A stretch of DNA of 64,000 nucleotides from Candidatus Zhuqueibacterota bacterium (lineage in GTDB: Bacteria; Zhuqueibacterota; Zhuqueibacteria; Oceanimicrobiales; Oceanimicrobiaceae): NCBI GenBank assembly GCA_029262055.1, contig JAJDAD010000020.1, positions 1 through 64,000 on the forward strand. The letters are read 5' to 3'. Below are positions 49,173-60,230 of this stretch, in pieces; the first letter of the stretch is position 1, and each line of letters starts with the position of its first letter. The position numbers and the translations under genes are program-made. Under the pieces are notes generated by a model. It made no database searches. It was not told where the DNA came from and was given only the letters and a program-made list of their open reading frames with translations.

Positions 49173-51386
49173 ATGACAACCAGACAAACTGCCAAATCCC
49201 CTTTGCTAGACTCCCTCAACGAAGTACAGTGCGCTGCAGTGCAACATGAATCCGGCCCGGTTCTAATTCATGCCGGGGCCGGCAGCGGCAAGACGCGCGT
49301 TCTCACACACCGGGTTGCGTACCTGCTGGAGAATCTTGACACCAAGCCCTGGGAAATTCTCGCAGTTACCTTCACCAACAAAGCTGCCCGCGAGATGAAG
49401 GAGCGAATCCTGGATTTAATCGGCCTGACGGCCAGAGACATCTGGGTTGGTACCTTTCATTCAATCTGCGCACGAATCCTGCGGGTGGAAGCAGAGAAAC
49501 TGGGTTACAAGCGCAACTTTATGGTCTTTGATCGTGATGACCAGATCAAGTTTGTCAAGGAAGTCATGCGCGACCACAGCATCCCCGAGAAAGACTATGC
49601 TCCTGCAAATGTCGTTCGGATTATCAGTGGGGCCAAGAGCGCCCTGGTGGGGCCGGATGACTATGTTTCTATGGCGAAAGAGCCACTGGAGGAAGCAGCC
49701 GCACTTGTCTACGGACATTACCAGAAGCGCCTGAAAGCTAATAATACCATGGATTTCGACGACTTACTGACGAATCCTATTTACCTCTTCGAGGCCGACG
49801 CAGCGACACTTGAACGCTACCAGGACAAGTTTAAGTATTTGCTGGTGGACGAGTACCAGGATACCAACAAGACGCAATACCAGTTCCTCAAGCACCTGGT
49901 TGCCAAACACAAGAATCTATGTGTGGTAGGCGATGATGACCAGTCGATTTACCGGTGGCGCGGCGCAGACATCCAGAACATTCTGAACATCGAAAAGGAT
50001 TATCCCGGGTGTAAGGTTTTCAGGTTGGAGCAGAATTATCGTTCGACCAAGAATATCTTGGAAGTAGCCAACTCCGTCGTGCACAACAATCGCAGGCGGC
50101 GGGATAAGTCGCTTTGGACCAACAACGACTACGGCGACAAAGTAGCAATCATCGACGTTGTTGACCAAATTGCTGAAGCGAAATACGTTTCCGCCGCAAT
50201 CAAGAGCGAGCTCGCGCACAGCGGCCGCAACTTCCGTGATTTTGTGATTTTGTACCGGACGAATTCGCAGTCGCGCGTGCTGGAGGAGGCACTGCGCAAC
50301 TCCGGGATTCCATATATGATAGTCGGCGGGGTCCGGTTTTATGAACGCAAAGAGATCAAAGACGTCCTTGCATACCTGCGCCTTATTTGCAATCCTTTGG
50401 ACTCTATCAGTTTTAAGCGTATCATAAACGTTCCTTTGCGCGGAATCGGGGACACCTCCCTCGCAAAGTTGGAGGAATTCGCACGGCATCATGCATTGAG
50501 CTTGCTGCAGGCAGCGGGGCGTGCGTCGGAAATCGATACTATCTCACCTCGAATTCAGAAAAATATCTTTAGTTTCTTCGAATTGATCGATAAGTACTCA
50601 AATCTCAAAGAGGAGTTCTCTCCAGGCGAGCTCGCCCGCGCTCTGGTCGAAGAAATTGGAATCTTACGCACCTTTAAGGAAGTTAATACTGAAGAGGCGC
50701 GCAGCCGCTCAGACAATGTCGTCGAGCTTCTCACTGCCATCGCCAACTACAACAATGAACTCGGAGAGTATTCTCTGGAAGCATTTCTGGAAGAAGTCGC
50801 CCTGATCGCGGATGTCGATACCTGGGACGACCGCTCCAATGCTGTTACGTTAATGACTGTCCACAGCGCAAAAGGTTTGGAGTTCCCGGTGGTTTACATC
50901 ACCGGTCTGGAAGAGGGTCTGTTTCCGCTCACTCGGACCTTTGAGAGTGAAGAGGAGCTGGAAGAGGAACGCCGCCTTTTTTATGTGGGGGCAACTCGCG
51001 CCCGGGAAAAGCTCAGCTTGACCTGGGCATCACGGCGTTTGAAATTCGGCGAGTATTTCCAGAACCTACCTTCTCGTTTTATAGATGAAATCGAGCCTGC
51101 CCTGGTAGAGCGTATTGACTTACGTCAGAAATATCCGGCGCGGACACCCTGGCGCGGAGCGAGAAGTAGTCGCAACAACGTGCCTGCGCCCCCAAAGTAT
51201 GATGATTTCTCGCAAGACTTGCCCCAGTTGTACGTCGGCAGCGAAGTGAAGCATCGTAAATTCGGCATTGGCAGAGTAAAAGCAATCCAGGGCAACGGGG
51301 AAAACCTCAAGGTTGTCGTTCGTTTTCAGGAGGCCGGCGAGCGCAAGCTGGTGGCCAAGTTTGCCAACCTGGAAGTCATCGAATAA
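49173..51386 (+). CDS. pcrA: UvrD/PcrA-type superfamily 1 DNA helicase
   Basis: LIHAGAGSGKTRVLTHRVAYLL, LLVDEYQDTNKTQY, VVGDDDQSIYRWRGAD, LMTVHSAKGLEFPVVY. Confidence 0.97.
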   Translation: MTTRQTAKSPLLDSLNEVQCAAVQHESGPVLIHAGAGSGKTRVLTHRVAYLLENLDTKPWEILAVTFTNKAAREMKERILDLIGLTARDIWVGTFHSICARILRVEAEKLGYKRNFMVFDRDDQIKFVKEVMRDHSIPEKDYAPANVVRIISGAKSALVGPDDYVSMAKEPLEEAAALVYGHYQKRLKANNTMDFDDLLTNPIYLFEADAATLERYQDKFKYLLVDEYQDTNKTQYQFLKHLVAKHKNLCVVGDDDQSIYRWRGADIQNILNIEKDYPGCKVFRLEQNYRSTKNILEVANSVVHNNRRRRDKSLWTNNDYGDKVAIIDVVDQIAEAKYVSAAIKSELAHSGRNFRDFVILYRTNSQSRVLEEALRNSGIPYMIVGGVRFYERKEIKDVLAYLRLICNPLDSISFKRIINVPLRGIGDTSLAKLEEFARHHALSLLQAAGRASEIDTISPRIQKNIFSFFELIDKYSNLKEEFSPGELARALVEEIGILRTFKEVNTEEARSRSDNVVELLTAIANYNNELGEYSLEAFLEEVALIADVDTWDDRSNAVTLMTVHSAKGLEFPVVYITGLEEGLFPLTRTFESEEELEEERRLFYVGATRAREKLSLTWASRRLKFGEYFQNLPSRFIDEIEPALVERIDLRQKYPARTPWRGARSSRNNVPAPPKYDDFSQDLPQLYVGSEVKHRKFGIGRVKAIQGNGENLKVVVRFQEAGERKLVAKFANLEVIE

Positions 51387-51431
51387 GCCGTGGGCCCGGT
51401 TCTTTTCAAAACATGCTCTAAGAAGAATCCT

Positions 51432-54400
51432 ATGAACACCTTTTCGCTAAGAATCTGTCTTCTCTTTGTCGTGACTGCAAGCAGCGCTTTCTCCCAACTT
51501 GCGACCCCGGACCGGGAGTTTCAGTTTGCCAGCAAATTACTTGAAGATGGACTGCACCTGCTGGCGGCAAAGCAATTTCAGGAGTTTGCTGAGCGCTATC
51601 CAGGTCATGCAAAAGCCGACCACGCCCTGCTGCTGGGCGGCGATAGTTTCATGAGCATCTCAAAAAACGAAAGAGCGTTTTCCCTACTGAAAGCCCTGGA
51701 ACTTAACTATCCGCAGTCGCGATTCCTTGCCGAAGCGCGCTATAAGCTGGCGCAAACACAATCCGCGGCGGAAAGCTACGCCCCGGCTGCGGAATTGTTC
51801 AGACGCGTACACTACTTCCATCCCGAGAGCGAGCTGGCGCCCAGGGCTCTTCTGCAGGCTGTGCGGTCCCTGGAATTGGCCGGGGAGTTCGACGCTGCCC
51901 TGAAGACCGCCCTCACCCTGATCGCTGACTATCCAACCTCGGAAATTCGTTTGTTTGCTCATCTGCGCGTCATTGAGGTGCACGCGGCGCAAGGGCAACT
52001 CGCCGCAGCCATAGCACATAGCGACGATGTCCTCCGGATCTATGGTCCTGATTTCAAAGATGCAGGTTTCTATCATTTGCGAGCCAGGATTTTTGAAAAG
52101 ACCGGACAAACCAGTAGCGCAGAGGCGATATATGCTCAAATAAGGGAGTCCTACCCGGGTACGGGGGACGCATACCAGGCTTCATTTCATCTGGGTCGGC
52201 ACCGTCTCGATGCCGGTGACTTTCAAAACGCGCTGGCTTATTTTGCAGAACCTGCACCGGACGGTCTGGATAGTCAATTGGGGGCCGCTGCAAACTTCAA
52301 GCGGGGGGAAGTTTTAAGTACACTCGGGAGGACAGCAGAAGCCCTGGCGGCTTTCGAGGCTGCCCAGGAGCTTGACAATGGCAAGCTGCGCCGGAAAATC
52401 TTACTCAAGTCGGCGGGGGCACAGTTCGCTCTCGGTGACTTTGGCAGTGCGGAGGCCAACCTTAAGGAAATTCTCGCTACGGACACGAGCGCAACGACGC
52501 CTGTGCTGGGCGAAGCTGAGTTTGCGGAAACGTCCGACCTGCTCGTCGAGGTTCTCGTGCAATCGGGACGCGGTCGCGATGCCCTAGAAGTGCTCAGTAA
52601 ACGCCGGACCCGTTTTCCGAACAGTCCGGATGCCCCTAGAGCGGCGATGAAAAGGGGAGAGATACATGAAAACTCCCTTAATAACTGTACGGCGGCGCTG
52701 CGAATCTACCAGGAAGTGATCGAGGAATATGCGATTCATCCTTTGGTTGACGACGCCCAGTTCGCCATCGCACGTTGCTATGAAAAACTGGCGTCGTATA
52801 AAATCGCGCAGGCCGAGTACAGTGCCTATTTGACTCGGTTTCCGGGCGGTGACCACTACCAGGATGCGCTTACGCGGAAAGAGATGCTCAGCCGGACAAT
52901 GGTGACAGACCAGGGCGCCCTGGTTCGGGAAATCTCCAATCTCTACGCCCGGTCAACACAACAACAGAATATGGGAACCGTGCGGTTGAACCTGTCCCGA
53001 GTCTATTTCAAAAATAGATCTTTTCTGGAAGCAATTGCTCTGCTTAAGGACGTGTTGCGGGAAGAAAGTGATCCGGAGCTGAGGCCTGAGATTTTTTTCC
53101 TGCTCGGAAAGAGCTATTTTGCCTTGCGCACCAAGCATGCGATTCTTGCAAATCCCCTGCAAAGCCGGGCCTTTGCAGACAGCGCCGTCATCAGCTTAAG
53201 TTATGTCGCAGACCAGAAGCCGGCCTTTGCCGAAGGTGAAGAGGTCGACTATTTGCTGGTCACAATTGCGGCTGAGTCAGCGACACCGGACTCCAGCAAG
53301 AAGCTTCTCGCTGCTGCCGCGGCCAGGTGGCTGGAGGCGTATCCTGATGGCAAGTTCTTAGATCGGGTTTTGGTGCGCGCAGGGGATGGGCATTTTCAAA
53401 AGGGTGAAATTTCCGATAGTACTGGCAATCGCATGGCACTGAAGTACTACAGCGACCTTATAAAGCTGCGGCCCGAGAGCGAATTCTATGACCGTTCGTT
53501 TTATCGTTCATTGCTTTGTGCGCGTACGTTTGTGCCTGATTCGCTCATCGCAGTACGTTGCAGCCAGTTTGTGCAAACGCATCCCAGCAGCCAGTATTTG
53601 CCGAAAGTCCTCCTGCTGCAGGCAAGAACTGAACGACAATTAGGCCTGGTCAGCGAAGCTGCGACAACGCTCCGCCGGATACAGTCGCAGTTCTTCTATG
53701 CTCCGGAAGCAAGTGCGGCAAGTTCTGAACTCGGTGACTTGGAATTCGAACGTCAAAACTACAAGTCCGCGCTTGACCTCTACCAATCTGTCCGTGGGTC
53801 GAATGCCGCTGCTCTCGCCGCACACGCGGATTTGCAAACTGCCATAACGCTGGAGCGACTGCAAGTGTCGGAGAAAGCCATGGCTGCCTATGTCGGCTTT
53901 ATTCAACGGCATCCGCGCCACCGTGCTGTCCCGAATGCCATGCTGCGCGTCGCCCGCCTGGCGGCTGCCGGCGGGAACAACACTTTTGCGGAAGAATACT
54001 ACCGCAATATCCTGACATTAAACATACCCGAAGAAGGCAAGTACGACGCCAACCGGGCCCTTGCCGACCTCATGTTCGCGCAGAGAGACTTTGATGAGGC
54101 CCTGGGGTATTACGGGGCTGCAAAAGCCGGCGCGTCAAACTCAGCTCTTGCCCGTTATCCGCAAGAGAGAATCATTCGTTGTAACTACAAATTACGACGG
54201 ACGACGGCAGCGGACCAATTGGCGAACGCTTTCGAAAAATCATTCGAGGACACACAGAGAGAGAAGAGTCAATTCCAGTTGGACAAAGCCGACGGGTACA
54301 AGGCCGCAAAGAGCTTTGATCTTGCCCGAAAGTGGTATTCACAAGCCCGGAAGAGTGGCAAGGAGTTCGACGTTGGAGCGCGGGCTGAGTTTGGTCTGGG

Positions 54401-55112
54401 GGCGGTTGAACTCATCACTAATCACACAGAAGAGGCGCTGAAGATACTTACGGAGCTGCCATCCAAGTATCCGGACAGTGAAGTGGTGCCGTTGACCTAT
54501 TTCAACCTGGGTGATTTTTACTACAAGTCGCAACAGCTGGAAAACGCCATCCATGCTTTTGAAAAGGCGATTGAGCATCCCGAGGGCAAAGAAGTGCGGC
54601 CCAAGTCGAAGTTATACCTGATCAAGTGTTACAAAGACATGCGCTACTGGGATCGTGCCATCGCGCTGACCAGAGAATACTTGTCCTCCTACCCGGATGC
54701 CGAAGACAGCTTTGCCCGCAAAGTCGATCTGGGCCAATTGTTGATGAGCTTGAAGGAATACGACCGGGCAATCACGCATCTGAAGGGACTGCTGCCATAC
54801 GCGGATGCAGAATCGGAAGCCTCAATTCAATTCTACATAGCACAATCCTACAAGGAGATGGGCAATTTCCGGCAGGCCACCGCAGAATACTTGAAAGTGA
54901 AATATTTAACCCGGCCGACAAAGCTGCCCTGGCACGTGACGGCCTTATTTGAGACCGGGAAATGTCTGGTGCGATTGAATGACCTTGAGCAGGCCAGGAT
55001 GGTTTTTAGAAAAATTGTGCTTGAACAGGGAATCGAAAGCAATTTTGGCCGGTTTGCGCAGAAGCAAATAGAAGAACTGGACCTGCGCCTTACTGCCGAG
55101 CCGGCTCCCTAG
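51432..55112 (+). CDS. Large secreted TPR-repeat protein (ORF track start 51390)
   Basis: Signal peptide MNTFSLRICLLFVVTASSAFS; many TPR-like repeats (e.g. YFNLGDFYYKSQQLENAIHAFEKAIEHPEG). Confidence 0.9.
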   Translation: MNTFSLRICLLFVVTASSAFSQLATPDREFQFASKLLEDGLHLLAAKQFQEFAERYPGHAKADHALLLGGDSFMSISKNERAFSLLKALELNYPQSRFLAEARYKLAQTQSAAESYAPAAELFRRVHYFHPESELAPRALLQAVRSLELAGEFDAALKTALTLIADYPTSEIRLFAHLRVIEVHAAQGQLAAAIAHSDDVLRIYGPDFKDAGFYHLRARIFEKTGQTSSAEAIYAQIRESYPGTGDAYQASFHLGRHRLDAGDFQNALAYFAEPAPDGLDSQLGAAANFKRGEVLSTLGRTAEALAAFEAAQELDNGKLRRKILLKSAGAQFALGDFGSAEANLKEILATDTSATTPVLGEAEFAETSDLLVEVLVQSGRGRDALEVLSKRRTRFPNSPDAPRAAMKRGEIHENSLNNCTAALRIYQEVIEEYAIHPLVDDAQFAIARCYEKLASYKIAQAEYSAYLTRFPGGDHYQDALTRKEMLSRTMVTDQGALVREISNLYARSTQQQNMGTVRLNLSRVYFKNRSFLEAIALLKDVLREESDPELRPEIFFLLGKSYFALRTKHAILANPLQSRAFADSAVISLSYVADQKPAFAEGEEVDYLLVTIAAESATPDSSKKLLAAAAARWLEAYPDGKFLDRVLVRAGDGHFQKGEISDSTGNRMALKYYSDLIKLRPESEFYDRSFYRSLLCARTFVPDSLIAVRCSQFVQTHPSSQYLPKVLLLQARTERQLGLVSEAATTLRRIQSQFFYAPEASAASSELGDLEFERQNYKSALDLYQSVRGSNAAALAAHADLQTAITLERLQVSEKAMAAYVGFIQRHPRHRAVPNAMLRVARLAAAGGNNTFAEEYYRNILTLNIPEEGKYDANRALADLMFAQRDFDEALGYYGAAKAGASNSALARYPQERIIRCNYKLRRTTAADQLANAFEKSFEDTQREKSQFQLDKADGYKAAKSFDLARKWYSQARKSGKEFDVGARAEFGLGAVELITNHTEEALKILTELPSKYPDSEVVPLTYFNLGDFYYKSQQLENAIHAFEKAIEHPEGKEVRPKSKLYLIKCYKDMRYWDRAIALTREYLSSYPDAEDSFARKVDLGQLLMSLKEYDRAITHLKGLLPYADAESEASIQFYIAQSYKEMGNFRQATAEYLKVKYLTRPTKLPWHVTALFETGKCLVRLNDLEQARMVFRKIVLEQGIESNFGRFAQKQIEELDLRLTAEPAP

Positions 55113-55243
55113 TCAGCATGAACGTGAAGCGAGCGCTAAGAACTTTTGGTGTCCGTTTCAAAATTCTCTTATTTCTTGGAAATCCCTTGGAATAAATCTA
55201 TCTGAAAGTAGTATAAGTGTCAGACCATACATAACAAGTCTTT

Positions 55244-55855
55244 ATGTCCGACAGCCGTGCAAAGATGGATAAAAAGAATGAGAAGGATGTCTTAAAACAC
55301 ATCCGAAAGTGTCTGGGAGGGGATTCTCAGGCATTCGAGTGGATCATTAAGACATACCAGAAACGCATCTATTTCACAATCTTGCAAGTGGTAATTCATC
55401 ACGAAGATGCGAATGATGTTTTGCAGGACACTCTTGTCAAAGCATACACAAAGCTGAACACGTATGACGACAGTTACCCTTTTTATCCGTGGCTGTATCG
55501 CATCGCAATAAACACGTCGTTGAACCACCAAAAGAAAAAGGCGAGACAGCGCGCACTTTCATTAGACGACGTTGAGGCCACAAACGGCCAGGCGGAGCTT
55601 GCACAGTCGCCACAGCAAATGTTTGACATGGAGGGGAGTGAGCTCGTTGAGAAACTCAAAGAAGCATTAGACGACATACCTTACGAACAAAGAGCGGTTT
55701 TCATGTTGAGAGTAAACGACGGGCTTAGTTATCAGGAAATAAGCGATACACTGGAGATTTCAATCGGCACCGTGATGTCGCGGTTGTCACGGGCAAGAGA
55801 AAAGCTAAGAGCGCTGCTGCACGGATACTTGCAGACGCACGACATAGAGGTCTAA
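55244..55855 (+). CDS. ECF RNA polymerase sigma factor
   Basis: DANDVLQDTLVKAYTKL region 2, YEQRAVFMLRVNDGLSYQEISDTLEISIGTVMSRLSRAREKLR region 4. Confidence 0.96.
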   Translation: MSDSRAKMDKKNEKDVLKHIRKCLGGDSQAFEWIIKTYQKRIYFTILQVVIHHEDANDVLQDTLVKAYTKLNTYDDSYPFYPWLYRIAINTSLNHQKKKARQRALSLDDVEATNGQAELAQSPQQMFDMEGSELVEKLKEALDDIPYEQRAVFMLRVNDGLSYQEISDTLEISIGTVMSRLSRAREKLRALLHGYLQTHDIEV

Positions 55856-55858
55856 GCA

Positions 55859-56968
55859 ATGAAGAATTGTGGTTTCGAGTCTGAACTTGAGAGATTCCTG
55901 GACAGTGACTTGTCCGGCGAGGACACTGCCCGGGTATCCGCTCATGTTGCCGGTTGCGTTGCCTGCTCGGCACATGTCAAGCAACTCCGTCAAATCGAGC
56001 AGCTTGTCGGCACTGACTTGCTGTCAGAACCGGGAGCGGACTACTGGGAAAACCTGCCCGGACAGGTTCTGCAACGGATTCAGCGTACGGAGCGTAAACT
56101 GGTCCCCACGATGACAGAACGATTTCTGGAGCAGGTTTCTTCTCTGTTCGCAATCCGTGGCTTTCAGATTGGCTTTGCCGGGGCCATGGCTGCTTTTTTG
56201 ATCTTCATGCTCACGCGGGGTCCGGCAGTCGACAACCAGCAGCAAAGCATTGTAACCGACACGCCAATGCTGACGAGTCCGGCAGTGGTAGATGACCAGG
56301 GCGGGGAAGACCTGCCAGGGTCGGCAACCGCGCCAGAGATGGTAGCCGAAGGCAATACGCCAAACAGAATTTCTGTCCCCGAGCTTGCATCCCAGAACAT
56401 TGAGCCGGTACCTGCGTCGCTTGCTGAGCCTGCACCTGCCTATCTGGTGCAGAAAGACGTCTCCCCGCTCGTGGCGAGAACGCTGCACGAGTTGACCTAT
56501 GAACCCGTCCAACAAATGCTACCTCTGCCGAACTACCACTTTATCCTACCGTCGACCGCAGGAGAAGCCCCCGGCACCATCGAAGTTACGCCGAGCGTAT
56601 TTGGGGACGATATCATGGGTGATGGAGACCGGAACCGTCAAGTCAGGACATTGGATGTGGCGGTCCCAAAACAAGAAAACGATTTCGCAGAGACGGCCTG
56701 GATTGTTCAGGAGAGCACGTCGCTTGCTGAAAAGAAAGCGATCTGGCTTTCCTACCTTGAAAGGGAGCAGGATCCAACTTATCGTTCGCTCGCCCTCTAC
56801 AATTTAGGACTGGTCTTGGAAGCCATCGCTCAAGAAACCCTGGAACCTGAACATGCAGGAGAAGCTCTGCGTTTCTTTGAGGAGCATGAATCCGCGCTTA
56901 GATTCCAGATAGGTCAGAAGGATTTTGGTAAAAAAATAGAAGCCCTGCGTTTCATCGCCAAGAGGTAG
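55859..56968 (+). CDS. Anti-sigma factor, zinc-finger (ZAS/HC2) with one TM segment
   Basis: HVAGCVACSAHVKQL motif, TM at GFQIGFAGAMAAFLIFML; directly downstream of sigma factor. Confidence 0.88.
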   Translation: MKNCGFESELERFLDSDLSGEDTARVSAHVAGCVACSAHVKQLRQIEQLVGTDLLSEPGADYWENLPGQVLQRIQRTERKLVPTMTERFLEQVSSLFAIRGFQIGFAGAMAAFLIFMLTRGPAVDNQQQSIVTDTPMLTSPAVVDDQGGEDLPGSATAPEMVAEGNTPNRISVPELASQNIEPVPASLAEPAPAYLVQKDVSPLVARTLHELTYEPVQQMLPLPNYHFILPSTAGEAPGTIEVTPSVFGDDIMGDGDRNRQVRTLDVAVPKQENDFAETAWIVQESTSLAEKKAIWLSYLEREQDPTYRSLALYNLGLVLEAIAQETLEPEHAGEALRFFEEHESALRFQIGQKDFGKKIEALRFIAKR

Positions 56969-57050
56969 CCGGGCAAGCCGCGGCGCTGTTCTGCGGTTGT
57001 GCCAGGCCCAAGAGTTTTTCTATCCCTCCTCCTTATTAGCCATGAAAAAG

Positions 57051-57074
57051 CCGTGATTTCGTCACGGTTTTTTC
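57051..57074 (+). terminator. Rho-independent terminator
   Basis: ccgtga-tttcg-tcacgg followed by tttttt. Confidence 0.8.
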
Positions 57075-57120
57075 GTTTTTCCAGCCTTGATCTTCTTCTA
57101 AGTATTGACTACTCTAAGCA

Positions 57121-57966
57121 ATGTCCACTCCGATTGATTTCACTGAAAGCCTGATTTCCCTTGGTCTCCAAGAGGACTTGGGGACAGGCGGCGACCTCAC
57201 TTCTGACATCCTGTTTGAAAACGATCAGATGGCAACGGCGTCGATTGTCGCCAAGGAGGACGGGACCCTGGCGGGTGTGGCAGTAGCAACGGGGGTCTTC
57301 AAGAGTATCGACCCTGATATCTCTGTCCAGGCGCTGAAAGCCGATTCGGACACAGTCGCTGTTGGCGACAAAGTCATGTGCCTGGAAGGCCGCGTGCGTT
57401 CGGTTCTGCGGGCTGAGAGGACGGCCTTGAATTTCATGCAAAAGCTGTCCGGGATTGCTTCACTTACTGCCAAATATGTCTCCGAAGTCGGAGGTACCGA
57501 GGCCACGATTCTCGACACCCGCAAGACAACGCCGGGCTACCGTTACCTTGAGAAACAGGCCGTCCGTATGGGCGGCGGAAGCAATCACAGGTTTGGCCTT
57601 TACGATATGATTTTGATCAAAGAAAATCACATCGAAGCCGCGGGGTCCCTTTCGCGGGCTGTTCGTCTATCGCTTGATAGCGTCCGCCAGGCCGGAACTA
57701 TCCGGGTAGAGGTAGAGGTCCGAAATCTGACAGAAGTGCGGGAAGCCCTGGCGGCCCGACCCGATAGAATCTTGCTGGATAATATGACCTTGCCCGAAAT
57801 ACGGCAAGCGGTGCAACTCGCCGACGGTGCCATTGAAATCGAGGTGTCTGGTGGCGTGATGCTAGACACTGTCCGTCAGGTCGCAGAGACCGGAGTCGAC
57901 TACATTTCTGTTGGCGCCATTACGCACTCGGCGCCTCCTCTCGACTTGTCGTTGCTCATCAATTAG
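57121..57966 (+). CDS. nadC: Nicotinate-nucleotide pyrophosphorylase
   Basis: LQEDLGTGGDLTSD, RTALNFMQKLSGIASLT, DTRKTTPGYRYLEKQAVRMGGGSNHRFGLYDMILIKENH. Confidence 0.97.
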   Translation: MSTPIDFTESLISLGLQEDLGTGGDLTSDILFENDQMATASIVAKEDGTLAGVAVATGVFKSIDPDISVQALKADSDTVAVGDKVMCLEGRVRSVLRAERTALNFMQKLSGIASLTAKYVSEVGGTEATILDTRKTTPGYRYLEKQAVRMGGGSNHRFGLYDMILIKENHIEAAGSLSRAVRLSLDSVRQAGTIRVEVEVRNLTEVREALAARPDRILLDNMTLPEIRQAVQLADGAIEIEVSGGVMLDTVRQVAETGVDYISVGAITHSAPPLDLSLLIN

Positions 57967-57977
57967 GACCACACCTC

Positions 57978-58385
57978 ATGCTTAATAAAATCGATCACAT
58001 CGGCATAGCGGTTGCGGACTTAGAGAAAGCAATCACAAAGTACGAAATACTAACCGGCAAACCAGTGGCGGATAGAGAAATAGTCGAAGAGCAACGGGTC
58101 AGCACGGCATTTTTTCCGGTGGGCGAGTCCCGGCTGGAGCTGTTGGCCAGCCTGGATGAGAGTTCGCCAATCACAGCATTCCTTCAGAAGAGGGGAGAGG
58201 GCATTCACCATATCTGTTTTGCCGTGGACGACTTGGTTGCTGCCCGGCAAGCACTTGCGGCTTCGGGATTTCAGTTCATCGAGTCTGTTGGTCAGGCGGG
58301 TGCCGGCGGTAGCAAAGTCGCATTCATCCATCCCAAGAGTGCCGGCGGCATTCTGATAGAACTTGTAGAACATCCTCCGCAATGA
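57978..58385 (+). CDS. mce: Methylmalonyl-CoA epimerase
   Basis: KIDHIGIAVADLEKAI, KRGEGIHHICFAVDD, HPKSAGGILIELVE. Confidence 0.95.
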   Translation: MLNKIDHIGIAVADLEKAITKYEILTGKPVADREIVEEQRVSTAFFPVGESRLELLASLDESSPITAFLQKRGEGIHHICFAVDDLVAARQALAASGFQFIESVGQAGAGGSKVAFIHPKSAGGILIELVEHPPQ

Positions 58386-60229
58386 GCGTGTCGCAATCTC
58401 TGAAACGAAAGCTCGCTTCATTACCGAAAAAGCCAGGCTGTTACATGTTCAAAGACAAGCTTGGCAAGATCATCTATATCGGCAAGGCCAAAATCCTGAG
58501 AAACCGCGTGCGTTCGTATTTTCAGGAAGGCAGGTTTGAAGGGCTTAAGCTGAATCGCCTGCGGACGCAAATCAGCGATTTTGAGATCATCGTCACCGAT
58601 ACCGAGATGGAAGCTCTCATTCTCGAGATGAACCTGATCAAGGAGTACCGTCCGCGCTACAACATCAACCTTAAAGATGACAAGAGCTTTCCATACATCC
58701 GCGTCACCAACGAACGCTTCCCTAGAATATTTCCAACCCGCAAGATAATCAAAGACGGCTCGCGCTATTTTGGGCCTTATACCGATGTCGGTTCCATGCG
58801 CAGCCTGTTGAAGTCGGTTAAGCGCGTCTTTCCGGTTCGCAGTTGCAATTATGACCTGACTGAAGAAGTGGTCGCGGCCCGAAAATACAAGCTCTGTCTC
58901 GATTTTCACATTAAAAAATGTGATGGACCGTGCGAAGGGCTGGTCGACCCGGAAAATTACGCTAAGATGGTGCAACAGGTGGTGAATTTCATCAACGGAA
59001 AGAATCATTTGGTGCTCTCAGAGCTGCAGGAAAAAATGCACAGGCTGGCGGAATTGCAGCATTTCGAAGGTGCCGCACGGGTTAGGGACCAAATCCAATT
59101 CATTGAGAATTTTCAGTACAAACAAAAAGTCGTTGCTGACGATTTGCTGGACCGCGACATCGTTGCGGTTGCCATGGCGAAGACCGATGCCTGTGGCGTT
59201 ACCTTCAAGGTGCGTGACGGAAAGATTCTGGGGCGTCAGCACTTCTACATCTATGGGGTGGAGGACGAGCCGCAGAGTGGCGTGGTCGCGGCCTTCTTGA
59301 AACAATTCTATTTGAAAACCGAGTTTGTTCCCGAAGAGATCTATCTGCCAACCGAGATACAAGAAGTTGAGCAACTCGAGGTCTGGCTGGCGGAAAAGAA
59401 CGGCAAGCGGGTCAAGCTGCTCACGCCAAAGCGGGGCCAGAAAGCAAAACTGGTGGCTATGGCCCAGAAAAACGCCGAACTGCTCCTGGACGAGCTTCAT
59501 TTGCAGAAGCTCAAAGCCGGCGAAGTCGTCGGTCACAATGTGCGTTCGCTACAGAGGGATCTCAGGCTGAAGCAACCGCCCAGGCGCATTGAGTGTTTTG
59601 ATATTTCCAATATTCAGGGCACCGATCCGGTGGCGTCTATGGTCACTTTTGTGAACGGGAGGCCGCGTAAACAGGATTACCGCAAGTTCAAGATTCTCTC
59701 AAAGCAAACGCCGGACGACTTTGCCATGATGGCCGAAGCCATTGGGCGCAGATATGGCGGAACACTGGCGAAGAAACTGGACCCGCCGGACCTGATTCTG
59801 GTCGATGGCGGCAAAGGCCAGCTCTCTTCGGCGCTGGCGGCTTTGCAGGAACTCGACCTGGGCGACCAACCGGTAGCAGCCCTGGCAAAGCGCTTGGATG
59901 AAGTATTTGTGCCCGGCAGTTCGGAGGCCCAGAACATCCCGAAGGTCTCATCCGGTTTGAAACTATTGCAGCAAATTCGGGATGAGGCCCACCGCTTTGC
60001 GGTTTCCTATCACAGGACATTGCGGCGCAAACGTACACTCCAGTCCGAGCTGGACAACATCCCCGGCGTGGGACCACAGCGCCGCACGCTCCTTCTGAAG
60101 TATTTTGGCTCGGTGACAAATGTGCGTGAGGCCGCTGTCGATGAAATCGGGCTGGTGCAAGGAATCCCGGCAGATTTGGCCAAGCAGATCTGGGAACATT
60201 TTCACGTCGTTAAGGAGCAAGCGTCGTAA
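58382..60229 (+). CDS. uvrC: Excinuclease ABC subunit C
   Basis: KKPGCYMFKDKLGKIIYIGKAKILRNRVRSYF; ECFDISNIQGTDPVASMV; C-terminal HhH IPGVGPQRRTLLLKYFGS. Confidence 0.98.
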   Translation: MSVSQSLKRKLASLPKKPGCYMFKDKLGKIIYIGKAKILRNRVRSYFQEGRFEGLKLNRLRTQISDFEIIVTDTEMEALILEMNLIKEYRPRYNINLKDDKSFPYIRVTNERFPRIFPTRKIIKDGSRYFGPYTDVGSMRSLLKSVKRVFPVRSCNYDLTEEVVAARKYKLCLDFHIKKCDGPCEGLVDPENYAKMVQQVVNFINGKNHLVLSELQEKMHRLAELQHFEGAARVRDQIQFIENFQYKQKVVADDLLDRDIVAVAMAKTDACGVTFKVRDGKILGRQHFYIYGVEDEPQSGVVAAFLKQFYLKTEFVPEEIYLPTEIQEVEQLEVWLAEKNGKRVKLLTPKRGQKAKLVAMAQKNAELLLDELHLQKLKAGEVVGHNVRSLQRDLRLKQPPRRIECFDISNIQGTDPVASMVTFVNGRPRKQDYRKFKILSKQTPDDFAMMAEAIGRRYGGTLAKKLDPPDLILVDGGKGQLSSALAALQELDLGDQPVAALAKRLDEVFVPGSSEAQNIPKVSSGLKLLQQIRDEAHRFAVSYHRTLRRKRTLQSELDNIPGVGPQRRTLLLKYFGSVTNVREAAVDEIGLVQGIPADLAKQIWEHFHVVKEQAS

Positions 60230-60230
60230 T